Assembly: GCA_046331175.1 (NCBI GenBank)
Contig: JAXLRI010000015.1
Span: 62,001 to 126,000 of the forward strand
Source: JAWKIW01 sp046331175
Lineage (GTDB): Bacteria > Actinomycetota > Acidimicrobiia > Acidimicrobiales > Acidimicrobilacustridaceae
DNA: 64,000 nt
Direction of reading: 5' to 3'
Positions 8,945-16,579 of the stretch are shown one piece after another. A program made the translations under genes and the position numbers. Numbering within the stretch: the stretch's first letter is position 1; every line of letters begins with the position of its first letter. Under the pieces are notes generated by a model. The model saw nothing but the letters and a program-made list of their open reading frames with translations. It had not been told where the DNA came from and did no database searches.

Positions 8945-10075
8945 ATGCACACCCCGATCTGCGACGACCTCGGCATCGAGTTCCCGATCTTCGCCTTCAC
9001 CCACTGCCGCGACGTCGTCGTCGCCGTGAGCAAGGCCGGCGGCTTCGGCGTGCTCGGCGCCGTGGGCTTCTCGCCCGAGCAGCTCGAGATCGAGCTGAAC
9101 TGGATCGACGAGCACATCGGCGACCACCCCTACGGCGTCGACATCGTCATCCCGAACAAGTACGAGGGCATGGACGCCGACATGTCGGCCGAGGACCTCA
9201 CCAAGCTGCTGCAGGACATGGTCCCCCAGCAGCACCTCGACTTCGCCCGCAAGCTGCTGACCGACCACGGCGTGCCCCTCGACGAGGACGACGACAACTC
9301 GCTGCAGCTGCTCGGCTGGACCGAGGCCACCGCCACGCCCCAGGTCGAGATCGCCCTGCAGCACGAGAAGATGACCCTGATCGCCAACGCCCTCGGCACG
9401 CCCCCGCCCGAGGTCATGGACCTGATCCACAACGCCGGCCGCAAGGTGGCGGCGCTGTGCGGCTCGCCCTACCAGGCCCGCAAGCACGCCGACGCCGGCG
9501 TCGACATCATCATCGCCCAGGGCGGCGAGGGCGGCGGCCACTGCGGCGAGGTCGGCTCGATCGTGCTGTGGCCCCAGGTCGTCGCCGAGGTCGCCCCCAC
9601 GCCGGTGCTCGCCGCCGGCGGCATCGGCAGCGGCCAGCAGATCGCCGCGGCCCTCGCGCTCGGCTGCCAGGGCGCCTGGTCGGGCTCGCAGTGGCTCATG
9701 GTCGAGGAGGCCGACAACACGCCGGTCCAGCAGCAGGCCTACATCGACGCCGGGTCGCGCGACACCGTGCGGAGCCGCTCCTTCACCGGCAAGCCGTGCC
9801 GGATGCTGCGCAACGACTGGACCGAGGCCTGGTCGACCGAGGGCAACCCCGAGCCGCTCGGCATGCCGCTGCAGTACATGGTCTCGGGCATGGCCGTGGC
9901 CGCCACCCACAAGTACCCCGACCAGACCGTCGATGTCGCCTTCAACCCGGTCGGCCAGGTGGTCGGCCAGTTCCGCAAGGTCGAGAAGACCGGTGCCGTC
10001 GTCCAGCGCTGGGTCGAGGAGTACCTCGAGGCCACCGAGCACCTCGACCGCCTCAACGCCGCCGCCACCGCCTGA
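8945..10075 (+). CDS. Nitronate monooxygenase / 2-nitropropane dioxygenase family flavoprotein (376 aa)
   Basis: TIM-barrel FMN protein. The N-terminus (MHTPICDDLGIEFPIFAF) and SKAGGFGVLGA match the family, and the phosphate-binding FMN signature is in IIAQGGEGGGHCGEVG followed by PVLAAGGIGSGQQIAAALALG. Family enzymes oxidise alkyl nitronates or act as FMN-dependent oxidoreductases on enoyl or related substrates; this longer version (376 aa) has a central insertion of about 60 residues around residues 80-130. The ATG is preceded by GAGAAGG. Probably co-transcribed with the TetR gene upstream. Substrate unknown. Confidence 0.88.
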   Translation: MHTPICDDLGIEFPIFAFTHCRDVVVAVSKAGGFGVLGAVGFSPEQLEIELNWIDEHIGDHPYGVDIVIPNKYEGMDADMSAEDLTKLLQDMVPQQHLDFARKLLTDHGVPLDEDDDNSLQLLGWTEATATPQVEIALQHEKMTLIANALGTPPPEVMDLIHNAGRKVAALCGSPYQARKHADAGVDIIIAQGGEGGGHCGEVGSIVLWPQVVAEVAPTPVLAAGGIGSGQQIAAALALGCQGAWSGSQWLMVEEADNTPVQQQAYIDAGSRDTVRSRSFTGKPCRMLRNDWTEAWSTEGNPEPLGMPLQYMVSGMAVAATHKYPDQTVDVAFNPVGQVVGQFRKVEKTGAVVQRWVEEYLEATEHLDRLNAAATA

Positions 10076-10104
10076 TCGCCGCCTGCGCCGCACCCGCTCG
10101 CGAC

Positions 10105-10140
10105 CGACGCCCCGGGCCCGACGACGTGCCCGGGGCGTCG
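10105..10140. terminator. Bidirectional hairpin between convergent genes
   Basis: CGACGCCCCGGGC and GCCCGGGGCGTCG form a perfect 13-bp stem around a 10-nt loop in the gap between the flavoprotein and the SRPBCC gene. No U-tract follows, as is common in high-GC actinobacteria. Position between two convergent stops supports a shared terminator. Confidence 0.75.
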
Positions 10141-10222
10141 TCGCGTCCCGACGACGTGGCAAGCGCGCGAGGGAGCCGACCGGGGCCCTCGACGAATCGC
10201 TCCGATCGAGGCGCCGGCGACG

Positions 10223-10780
10223 TCAGCGCCCGAGGGCGGCCAGCTGCTCGGCGTAGGCCGGCTCGTAGCGGCTCGGGTCCTGGTCGACGAAGCGCGGCGG
10301 GTCGTCGGTCTCGACCAGCGCGACGAGCTGGTCGAGGCACACGTGGTAGCCGGCACCGACCTCGTCCGCCCCCGGCCCGTCGGGGCTGAGGCGCACCTCG
10401 AGCAGCAGCCGGGTGCCACGACCCTGCGGCTCGAGGTCGAAGGCGATCAGCTCGTCCTCCCAGAGCCACACGAAGCGCCGTGGCGGGTCCCACGTGACGA
10501 TCCGGCCGTGGGTCACCGGCTCGGCGACGGCGTGGCGCTCGGCGACGTCGTCCCAGAAGGGCACCACGAGCTCGGCGCCCTCCTCGCGGGGGCCGACGAG
10601 GTCGCACGGCATCCAGTGGCGCAGCTGGTCGCTCTCGGTGAGCGCCCGCCAGACCCGCTCGGGCGGGTGGCCGAGGTCACGGGCGAAGCGCAGCAGGGTG
10701 GCGTCGCCGTCGACGACGATCTGGCCCAGCGGGTGGTCGGGCCCCGACTGGTCGGGGCCCGCGGAGCTCGACGTGGTCAT
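10223..10780 (-). CDS. SRPBCC (AHSA1/START-like) domain protein (185 aa)
   Basis: Helix-grip fold protein. LLRFARDLGHPPERVWRALTESDQLRHWM and GRIVTWDPPRRFVWLWEDE and TRLLLEVRL are typical AHSA1-type motifs around a hydrophobic pocket. The ATG has GAGGAGG upstream and overlaps the stop of the ArsR-type gene (TGATG), so the pair is an operon. Such ArsR-SRPBCC pairs are common in actinobacteria; the cognate ligand is generally unknown. Confidence 0.88.
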   Translation of the reverse strand: MTTSSSAGPDQSGPDHPLGQIVVDGDATLLRFARDLGHPPERVWRALTESDQLRHWMPCDLVGPREEGAELVVPFWDDVAERHAVAEPVTHGRIVTWDPPRRFVWLWEDELIAFDLEPQGRGTRLLLEVRLSPDGPGADEVGAGYHVCLDQLVALVETDDPPRFVDQDPSRYEPAYAEQLAALGR

Positions 10781-11142
10781 CAGGTTCCTCCTCTGCCCCG
10801 CCGGACGTTCCGGCGAGATGGGCGGCGGGGTGGTTCGTTCGCCGCCATGTCGTCGAGGTGCCGCTCGAGGTCGTCGAGCCGGCCGGCCCACAGGATGCGG
10901 TAGGGCTCGAGCCACGCCTCGACCTCGCGCAGCGCCTCGGGCCGCAGGCGGTAGAGCCGCCGGGTGCCCTCGGCCCGAACCGTGACCAGCCCGGCGTCGC
11001 GCAGCACCTTGAGGTGCTGGGAGACGGTGGGCTGGGCGACGTCGAGGGCGTCGACGAGGGCGCCGGCCGGCTGCTCCCCCGCCCGCAGCAGGTCGAGGAT
11101 CTGGCGTCGGCGGTCGTCGGCGAGCACCGCAAAGATCGTCAC
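10780..11142 (-). CDS. ArsR family transcriptional regulator (about 120 aa)
   Basis: Winged-helix regulator: VTIFAVLADDRRRQILDLL, DVAQPTVSQHLKVLRDAGLV recognition helix and RRLYRLRPEALREVEAWLEPYR wing/tail. No metal-binding Cys pair is seen, so it is not of the arsenic-sensing type; it belongs to the branch that precedes SRPBCC genes. I chose the GTG at 11142, which gives the usual start of the fold; a frame from an ATG at 11196 would add 18 residues. The stop overlaps the SRPBCC start by one base. Confidence 0.85.
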   Translation of the reverse strand: MTIFAVLADDRRRQILDLLRAGEQPAGALVDALDVAQPTVSQHLKVLRDAGLVTVRAEGTRRLYRLRPEALREVEAWLEPYRILWAGRLDDLERHLDDMAANEPPRRPSRRNVRRGRGGT

Positions 11143-11219
11143 CCACAAATATTCGCGATGACCGATGGATTCGTCAAGGTGGGGAGCCACGACCACCGCA
11201 CCATCGATCCCGAGGCGGC

Positions 11220-11225
11220 TACGGT
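11220..11225 (+). promoter_or_regulatory. Probable -10 box of a leaderless promoter
   Basis: TACGGT lies 6 nt upstream of the ATG of the hydrolase gene, with no Shine-Dalgarno sequence between. No good -35 is visible. The spacing puts the transcription start on the ATG. Confidence 0.5.
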
Positions 11226-11231
11226 CCGGCG

Positions 11232-11999
11232 ATGTTCCTCGCGACCGATGGCGCCCTGCTCAACACCGTGTCGTTCGGCTCGGGTCCCCGCACCCTGGTC
11301 GCCCACGGCGGGTGGGTCGGCAGCTGGGAGCTGTGGCAGGACCCGATCCAGCTGCTCCAGTCCGGCTGGCGCTGCATCGCCTACGACCATCGCGGCGCCG
11401 GCGCGACGGCGGCGCCGACCTCGTCCATCACACCCGAAGCGCTCGTCGACGACCTCTTCGCCGTGCTGGACGCCCAGGGCGTCGACCGTTGCGTGCTCGC
11501 CGGCGAGTCCCTCGGGGCCCTCACCTGCACCCTGGCGGTCCTGCGCGACCCGAGCCGCTTCGAGGGCCTGATCCTCGTCGACGGCACGCCGCGGGCCGAC
11601 CGGGCGACGATGGCCCCGCTCATCGACGGCTCGCGGGCCGATTTCCCCGCGACCGTGGCGTTCTTCGTCGACGCGTGCGTGCCCGACCCCGATGCCGAGC
11701 ACCTCCGCCGTTGGGGCCGCCAGATCCTGCTGCGGGCCGATCCCGAGGCTGCCGCCCGGATCCTCGAGGTGCACGCGGACGAAGGGGTGGCCCCCGACCA
11801 CGCTGCTGTGACGGTGCCGACGCTCGTCGTGCACGGCGAGCTCGACCTGATCGTGCCGGTCGACGCCGGCCGGCAGGTGGCCGATGCGATCCCCGGCGCC
11901 GAACTCATCGTGATCCCCGGGGCTGGGCACGTCCCGACCGTCACCCACCCCGCGGACGTGGCCGAGGCCATCGAGGCCTGGGCGCAACGACTGGCCTGA
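11232..11999 (+). CDS. Alpha/beta hydrolase (255 aa)
   Basis: Serine hydrolase fold with nucleophile elbow GESLGA near residue 96, acid in HGELDLIVPV near residue 202 and catalytic His in GAGHVPTVTHP near residue 229. HGGWVGSWELW forms the oxyanion-hole region (HGG). Length and order fit esterase, lactonase or haloperoxidase-like members. It is divergent from the ArsR/SRPBCC pair with 89 bp between starts. Substrate unknown. Confidence 0.88.
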   Translation: MFLATDGALLNTVSFGSGPRTLVAHGGWVGSWELWQDPIQLLQSGWRCIAYDHRGAGATAAPTSSITPEALVDDLFAVLDAQGVDRCVLAGESLGALTCTLAVLRDPSRFEGLILVDGTPRADRATMAPLIDGSRADFPATVAFFVDACVPDPDAEHLRRWGRQILLRADPEAAARILEVHADEGVAPDHAAVTVPTLVVHGELDLIVPVDAGRQVADAIPGAELIVIPGAGHVPTVTHPADVAEAIEAWAQRLA

Positions 12000-12168
12000 C
12001 CTCGGGGGTCGCTCTCCGGTCGCGGCCTCGAAGCCGGCTGAAGCGTCTGACCGTCGACGTTCATCGCCCTCGGCTGCCGTTCGCCGGCGAGGGCCTCGGC
12101 GATGGCGGTGGAGCGCCGCATGCCCCCCCCGGTTTCGAGACAGTGGAGGATCGGCAGTCGTCGGCCCC

Positions 12169-13317
12169 TCAGCGGGTGTAGCCGACGATGTCGACGATCA
12201 CGTCGGCGACCGACCCGGGCGCCACGTACAGGTCGATGGCCGCCGCGGCCGAGCAGGCGACGAAGCTCGAGTTGGCCACGATGCTGCCCGGGCGGAACCA
12301 GTTGACGGTGGACGTGCCGGGCACCGCGGCACCGGCGGCGTAGGCCACGAGGAAGCCGGTGGCCGACGTGTGCACGACGGTGAGGTTGGCCAGCACGCCG
12401 GTGGCCCCGACCGGGACCCCGCTGCTGTTCGCGGTGCAGTCGATGGTGCGGGGCGAGCCGCCGGCGAGCGGCGTCTTCGGACCGACGGCGGGCGGGTTCC
12501 CCGGGCGGCTGTCGTAGACGCGGACGGGCGTGGGCAGCAGCGTGATGGCCCCGGCGGTGCCGGCCCCCGACACCCGGCGCCAGGTCCCGGGCGATCCGGC
12601 GGCCACGCACAGCCACAGGTCGCCGTTGCCGTCGAAGGTGAGCTCGCCGGTGAGGTGGGCGTCGGCCCGAGTGGGCGGCGCCGGCAGCGTCCCCGGCTCG
12701 GTGGTGAGCCGGAGGTGGGCCTTGGGCGTCCCGCCGTCGGTGGAGGCGGCCGCCACCAAGGGGTAGCCGCCGACCGACGAGCCCGACAGGCCGACGCCGC
12801 TCTGGCTGAACCCGAGGACGGCGTGGCCCGAGCCGAACACGTTGGCGAACACGCCGTCGCCTCCGGCCGAGGCGTTCTGCACGTAGGCGGTGGACTGGCC
12901 GTTGTCGTTGGTGGCGAACAGGGCGTGGCTGTTGTCGCTCGTCGCCTGCACACCGTTGCCGCCGATGCCGCTGGCCGAGACGGCCGGGTTGCCGTCGAAG
13001 GTGCCCGACGCCGCCGCCGCCGGACCGGCGGTGCCGACGACCAGCGCCGCGCTGCCCGCCGCCACCCCGGCGGCGGCCACGCCGGCGTGGCGCAGCACCT
13101 GCCGCCGGTCGACCCGGGCCGCGTCGGCGGTGCCGTCGCCGGCCCGCTCCCCCACCCCGTCGGCCGGCCCACGAGCATCGGGCGCAGCACCACGACGGTC
13201 GACGCGCTGGCGCAGCTCGTCGAGCTCGCGGCGCAGCCGCTCGATCTCGGTGGCCTGCTGCGCCAGCAGCACCTCGACGCGGTGACCCGCGTCCGTCCGG
13301 TCATCCCCGTCGCGCAT
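12169..13317 (-). CDS. Exported protein with coiled-coil N-terminus, Tat-like signal and VxDSR module (382 aa)
   Basis: Residues 15-45 form a charged coiled coil (LLAQQATEIERLRRELDELR). A twin-arginine signal follows (DRRQVLRHAGVAAAG, hydrophobic stretch, AAAA), so the signal is internal, preceded by about 65 cytoplasmic residues. The mature part begins with Gly/Ser/Asn-rich beta repeats and ends with a ~130-residue module starting VRVYDSRPGNPP and ending VADVIVDIVGYTR. The same module type occurs three times in the Gly-rich protein at 54284-60487. The ATG has GAGGGGG upstream. Cell-envelope role is likely; function unknown. Confidence 0.75.
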   Translation of the reverse strand: MRDGDDRTDAGHRVEVLLAQQATEIERLRRELDELRQRVDRRGAAPDARGPADGVGERAGDGTADAARVDRRQVLRHAGVAAAGVAAGSAALVVGTAGPAAAASGTFDGNPAVSASGIGGNGVQATSDNSHALFATNDNGQSTAYVQNASAGGDGVFANVFGSGHAVLGFSQSGVGLSGSSVGGYPLVAAASTDGGTPKAHLRLTTEPGTLPAPPTRADAHLTGELTFDGNGDLWLCVAAGSPGTWRRVSGAGTAGAITLLPTPVRVYDSRPGNPPAVGPKTPLAGGSPRTIDCTANSSGVPVGATGVLANLTVVHTSATGFLVAYAAGAAVPGTSTVNWFRPGSIVANSSFVACSAAAAIDLYVAPGSVADVIVDIVGYTR

Positions 13318-13456
13318 GTCGCCCCCTCGCGTGCGGCGTCGCCGCTCCACCTCGACCACCTGGTGCCCGCCGGGCGCCGAGCCTACCGGTGTCCCTCGGT
13401 CTCCGCCGGGAAGCGCTCGCCGCCGCCCACTCCCCACCTCCGCTCCCCCCACCCTT

Positions 13457-13509
13457 GCGAACTTTGGAGGATTCGCGTCAAGGGGTGACGCGAATCCTCC
13501 AAAGTTCGC
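13457..13509. repeat. Perfect 24-bp inverted repeat with 5-nt loop
   Basis: The left arm 13457-13480 begins GCGAACTTTGGAGG; the right arm 13486-13509 is its exact reverse complement; the loop is AGGGG. It is markedly AT-richer than its surroundings. It lies 7 bp downstream of the stop of the CMD-family gene and 140 bp before the start of the next leftward gene. It could be a strong terminator or a REP-like mobile palindrome; length and perfection favour the latter or both. Confidence 0.85.
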
Positions 13510-13516
13510 TGGAGGG

Positions 13517-14041
13517 TCAGGCGTCGTCGTCGGTGGCTGGGGCGGACGCGGGCGCGTCGGCGGGCGGGTCAGCGGTCGGGTCAGCGGGCGGGTTGCGACC
13601 GATGACCTCCTCGGTGGCGATCAGCAGCGGGGAGGCCTTGGGGTAGCCGGCGTACTGGGAGACGTGCAGCACGGCCTCGCGCGCTTCGACGGCGGTGATC
13701 TCGCCGTTGCGCAGGGCCGCCTCGAGGTGGATCGACCAGGCGCCGGCATCCCCGGCGGCCGCCACGATCCCCAGGGTGAGCAGGCGGCGGGCCCGGCGGT
13801 CGAGCTGGTCGCGGCCCCAGTGCTCGGCGAACAGCTGGGCCAGCATCATGTCGGAGAAGTCCATCGACCCCGGCTCGGGCGCCGACATCAGCCCGGCGTA
13901 CACGTCGTCGAAGAGCGCCGCCCCTCGGGCCGCCCGCTCGGGGTCCAGCCAACCGCCGTCGGTCGATCCCTCGGTCGATCCCTCGGTCGATCCCTCGGTC
14001 GATCCCTCGGTCGATCCGTCGGCCGGCTCGTCGGTGGTCAT
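13517..14041 (-). CDS. Carboxymuconolactone decarboxylase (CMD) family protein (174 aa)
   Basis: CMD fold: LDRRARRLLTLGIVAAAGDAG, HLEAALRNGEIT, and EAVLHVSQYAGYPKASPLL are the three conserved segments. No CxxC is present, so it is of the decarboxylase/dehydratase rather than AhpD-peroxidase type. The N-terminus carries five copies of a 12-bp repeat coding Ser-Thr-Glu-Gly, and the C-terminus is Ala/Pro/Asp-rich, so both ends look disordered. The ATG overlaps the stop of the upstream dehydrogenase by 4 bp, indicating a coupled two-gene operon. Confidence 0.85.
   Translation of the reverse strand: MTTDEPADGSTEGSTEGSTEGSTEGSTDGGWLDPERAARGAALFDDVYAGLMSAPEPGSMDFSDMMLAQLFAEHWGRDQLDRRARRLLTLGIVAAAGDAGAWSIHLEAALRNGEITAVEAREAVLHVSQYAGYPKASPLLIATEEVIGRNPPADPTADPPADAPASAPATDDDA
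13959..14018 (-). repeat. Five tandem 12-bp units inside the CMD gene
   Basis: TCGGTCGATCCC is repeated five times (the last ends in G) without interruption. In the coding strand it spells Ser-Thr-Glu-Gly repeats just after the start codon. Being a multiple of three, copy-number change would preserve the frame. Confidence 0.9.
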
Positions 14042-14940
14042 CGGTCGTCTCCTCGGTGGAAGTACACGGCGCCCGCCCGGGAGCGGGCCAGCTCGGCGGC
14101 GGGGATGTCGACGCCGGCGGCCTCGGCCAGCTCGGCGATCAGCGCGAGGTCCTTCTCGATGATCGCCGCGTAGCCGGCGAGCTGGTCCTGCATGGCGTCG
14201 AGGTCCTCGTCGCGCAGCTGGTGCAGGATCAGGTAGCCCTCGACGATCTCGGGCAGCTGGCCGTTGGCCCGCATGGCGGCCACCAAGGGCTCCAGACCGA
14301 CGCCCACCGCCTTGGCGGTGCGCACCGCCTCGAACACGCCGGCGAAGGTCACGTAGGTCTGCAGGTTGAGGCAGAGCTTGAGGCGGACCGCCGAGCCCAG
14401 CGGTCCAGCGTGGATGCGCGCCGCCGAGCAGGCGGCGAGCAGGGGCTCGAGCGGACCGAAGTCGGCCTCGTCGCCGCCCAGCAGGATCGTCGAGCGGCCC
14501 TCGGCCGCGGCCATGAAGCCACCGGTGAGCGCGGCCTCGACGACGGTCACGCCCCGCGACGCCGCGGCATCGGCGGCCCACGTGATCGTCTCGGGCCGCA
14601 CCGTCGAGTGGATGGCGACCGTGGCACCGGGCGGGAGGTGCGCCAGCAGGCCGTCGGGCCCGTCGAGCACGGCACGCACGTGGTCGTCGGCGGGCACGCA
14701 CACGCCGACGACCGAGCAGGCCGCCGCCAGCGACGCCAGGTCGTCGGCCGGCCGGGCGCCGAGCGCCGCCAGCTCGTCGACCACCGTGCGGTTCAGGTCG
14801 AACACGACGGTCGGCACCGCGGCCCGCAGCAAGCTCTCGACCATCGGCCGCCCGATCGAGCCGAGGCCGACGAACCCGATGGCGGCCCCCGCCGTGGGGC
14901 CCTCGGCACCGTGGTCGGGTCGATCGTCGCTGGCGGCCAT
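14038..14940 (-). CDS. 3-hydroxyisobutyrate dehydrogenase family NAD(P)-binding protein (300 aa)
   Basis: Beta-hydroxyacid dehydrogenase layout: GFVGLGSIGRPM nucleotide-binding motif near residue 22, then the substrate motif region VVEAALTGGF and the catalytic Lys segment in AVRLKLCLNLQTY near residue 190. The C-terminal all-helical domain ends at AGAVYFHRGDDR. Family members oxidise beta-hydroxy acids or reduce imines and tartronate semialdehyde. Start ATG at 14940 with GAGAGGAC upstream. Coupled to the CMD gene. The substrate is unknown. Confidence 0.88.
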   Translation of the reverse strand: MAASDDRPDHGAEGPTAGAAIGFVGLGSIGRPMVESLLRAAVPTVVFDLNRTVVDELAALGARPADDLASLAAACSVVGVCVPADDHVRAVLDGPDGLLAHLPPGATVAIHSTVRPETITWAADAAASRGVTVVEAALTGGFMAAAEGRSTILLGGDEADFGPLEPLLAACSAARIHAGPLGSAVRLKLCLNLQTYVTFAGVFEAVRTAKAVGVGLEPLVAAMRANGQLPEIVEGYLILHQLRDEDLDAMQDQLAGYAAIIEKDLALIAELAEAAGVDIPAAELARSRAGAVYFHRGDDR

Positions 14941-14961
14941 GGCGCGTCGTCCTCTCGTCGT

Positions 14962-14994
14962 GCAGATCGTGGACCAGATCGTGGAGCAGATCGT
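14962..14994. repeat. Three tandem 12-bp CAGATCGTGGAC-like units
   Basis: CAGATCGTGGAC, CAGATCGTGGAG and CAGATCGTC follow one another in the leader region of the leftward dehydrogenase gene. No protein-like reading is convincing. It may be a regulatory-protein array or a simple slippage repeat. Confidence 0.6.
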
Positions 14995-15136
14995 CGGGTG
15001 GGCATCGGTCGGCGGCCCGGCGAGCGATGCTCGGGCCGGCCGACGACGGTGCGCGTCGGGCCGGCATCGTCGCACGTGCCGACGGCGAGCGGCGGCGCCG
15101 GCGGTGCGACCGGCACGCCAGCAGCCTCGACCATCT

Positions 15137-15156
15137 AACACGGGTGTGTTACTTTG
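15137..15156. promoter_or_regulatory. Perfect TAACAC-N4-GTGTTA palindrome overlapping a -10-like box
   Basis: TAACAC and GTGTTA (15137-15142, 15147-15152) flank GGGT in the gap between two divergent genes. TACTTT at 15151-15156 overlaps the right arm and is a plausible -10 for the rightward operon. The form suits a TetR dimer; the TetR gene at 16580 is the nearest candidate. Confidence 0.65.
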
Positions 15157-15211
15157 CCGTGACCGACGTCACCGAGGGGGGTGACGTCGACCGACGCCAA
15201 CGGGAGGGGCC

Positions 15212-16546
15212 ATGGCCGTCGTCGACCGGGACGGGATCTCGCCGAGCCCGGACGAGCTCGAAGCGCTCGTCCGCATGGACGCCGTCGGCGACGCCGACCG
15301 GCACCCGATCGAGCCCGAGCCGGCGTGGAGCCGCCCCGCGCTGGTGCTGCTGGCGGTGCTGTCGGCGTCGGCCGGTGCCATCCACTTCGCCCTCGCCCCC
15401 GCCCACCTGGGCGAGTGGGCCCCCGCCGGCGCCGCCTTCCTGGTCGCCGGCTGGATCCAGCTCGGGGTGGCGGTCGCCCTGGTCGCCCGGCCGTCGCGAG
15501 CCGTGCTGCGCTTCTCGTGCGTCGCCAACGTGGTGTTCGTCGGCGCGTGGCTGGTCACCCGCGTCTGGGGCTGGCCGGTCGGACCCGAGGCCGGCATCCC
15601 CGAGTCGGCGTCGTTCGTCGACCTGACCGCCGTCGCCCTCGAGGCCGGCCTCGTCGTCGGCGGCATCGTCCTGCTCGCCCGGCCCCGCCTCGGCGCCCGG
15701 CTCTCCCACGGCAGCCAGGTCATCCTCTCGATCGTCCCCCTCGCCCTGCTCCTGCTGACGTCGTTCGCCATCGCCTCCCCGAGCGCCACCAGCCACAGCC
15801 ACGGCGGCGTCGAGGGCGCCGACGGCCACGCGCACGGCCACGACGAGGCCGCCGTCGACGACAAGGGCCTGTCGCTGCTGATGAACGGCGCCGGCGAGGG
15901 CGGCGGCCACGTCCACACCACGAGCGTCGTGGCCGTCGACCCGGTCACCCAGCAGTACCTCGACGAGCAGCTGGCCCAGCTCAAGCCGCTCATCGAGAAG
16001 TACCCGACGGTCGCCGCCGCCGAGGCCGCCGGCTACCACCGGCAGGGCCCGTACTCCCCCGGCCTGGGCGCCCACTACCTCGAGGGCAAGTACTTCGTGA
16101 ACCCCGGCCCGACGATGAGCGACGAGGCGCTGAAGCACCCGATGCTCATCTTCGACGGCATCACCCCCGACGCCAAGCTGGCCGGGTTCATGTACAACAT
16201 CCTGTCGTTCGACACCCAGAACCCACCCGAGGGGTTCATCGGCCCGAACGACCACTGGCACTACCACACCAACGTGTGCCTGACGATCAACCCCGACGGC
16301 ACCACCGACGCCCCGCTCGGCGCCGACGCCTCGGCCACCAAGGAGCTGTGCGACCAGTACGGCGGGCGGCTGCTGGCCAACACCGGCTACATGGTCCACG
16401 TGTGGCCGGTGCCCGGCTACGAGTCGCCCCAGGGCATGTTCTCCAACCTCAACCCGAAGATGACCTGCCCGAACGGGACGTACTACATCGTCCCGCTCGA
16501 CCAGGTGGGCCACCGCAAGAACGTGTGCCGCGACGTCCCGGCCTGA
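15212..16546 (+). CDS. Polytopic membrane protein with His-rich loop and extracytoplasmic domain (444 aa)
   Basis: Residues 40-205 hold about five hydrophobic helices (ALVLLAVLSASAGAIHFAL, AAFLVAGWIQLGVAVALV, FSCVANVVFVGAWLV, LEAGLVVGGIVLLA, VILSIVPLALLLLTSFAIA). A His/Asp-rich segment (SHSHGGVEGADGHAHGHDE) follows, then a ~230-residue soluble domain with PNDHWHYHTNVC, GYMVHVWPVPG and four Cys. The His clusters suggest metal binding. I do not recognise the family. GGGAGGGG precedes the ATG. A TetR gene follows 33 bp downstream and probably shares the transcript. Confidence 0.8.
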   Translation: MAVVDRDGISPSPDELEALVRMDAVGDADRHPIEPEPAWSRPALVLLAVLSASAGAIHFALAPAHLGEWAPAGAAFLVAGWIQLGVAVALVARPSRAVLRFSCVANVVFVGAWLVTRVWGWPVGPEAGIPESASFVDLTAVALEAGLVVGGIVLLARPRLGARLSHGSQVILSIVPLALLLLTSFAIASPSATSHSHGGVEGADGHAHGHDEAAVDDKGLSLLMNGAGEGGGHVHTTSVVAVDPVTQQYLDEQLAQLKPLIEKYPTVAAAEAAGYHRQGPYSPGLGAHYLEGKYFVNPGPTMSDEALKHPMLIFDGITPDAKLAGFMYNILSFDTQNPPEGFIGPNDHWHYHTNVCLTINPDGTTDAPLGADASATKELCDQYGGRLLANTGYMVHVWPVPGYESPQGMFSNLNPKMTCPNGTYYIVPLDQVGHRKNVCRDVPA

Positions 16547-16579
16547 CCGGCGGCGGTCCCGCGGTGAACGGCTGAGCAC

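Noticed and set aside
10147..11146. Longer minus-strand frame joining the SRPBCC and ArsR regions
   Set aside because: The ArsR product is in another frame, and each has its own start and motifs; overlap TGATG separates the genes.
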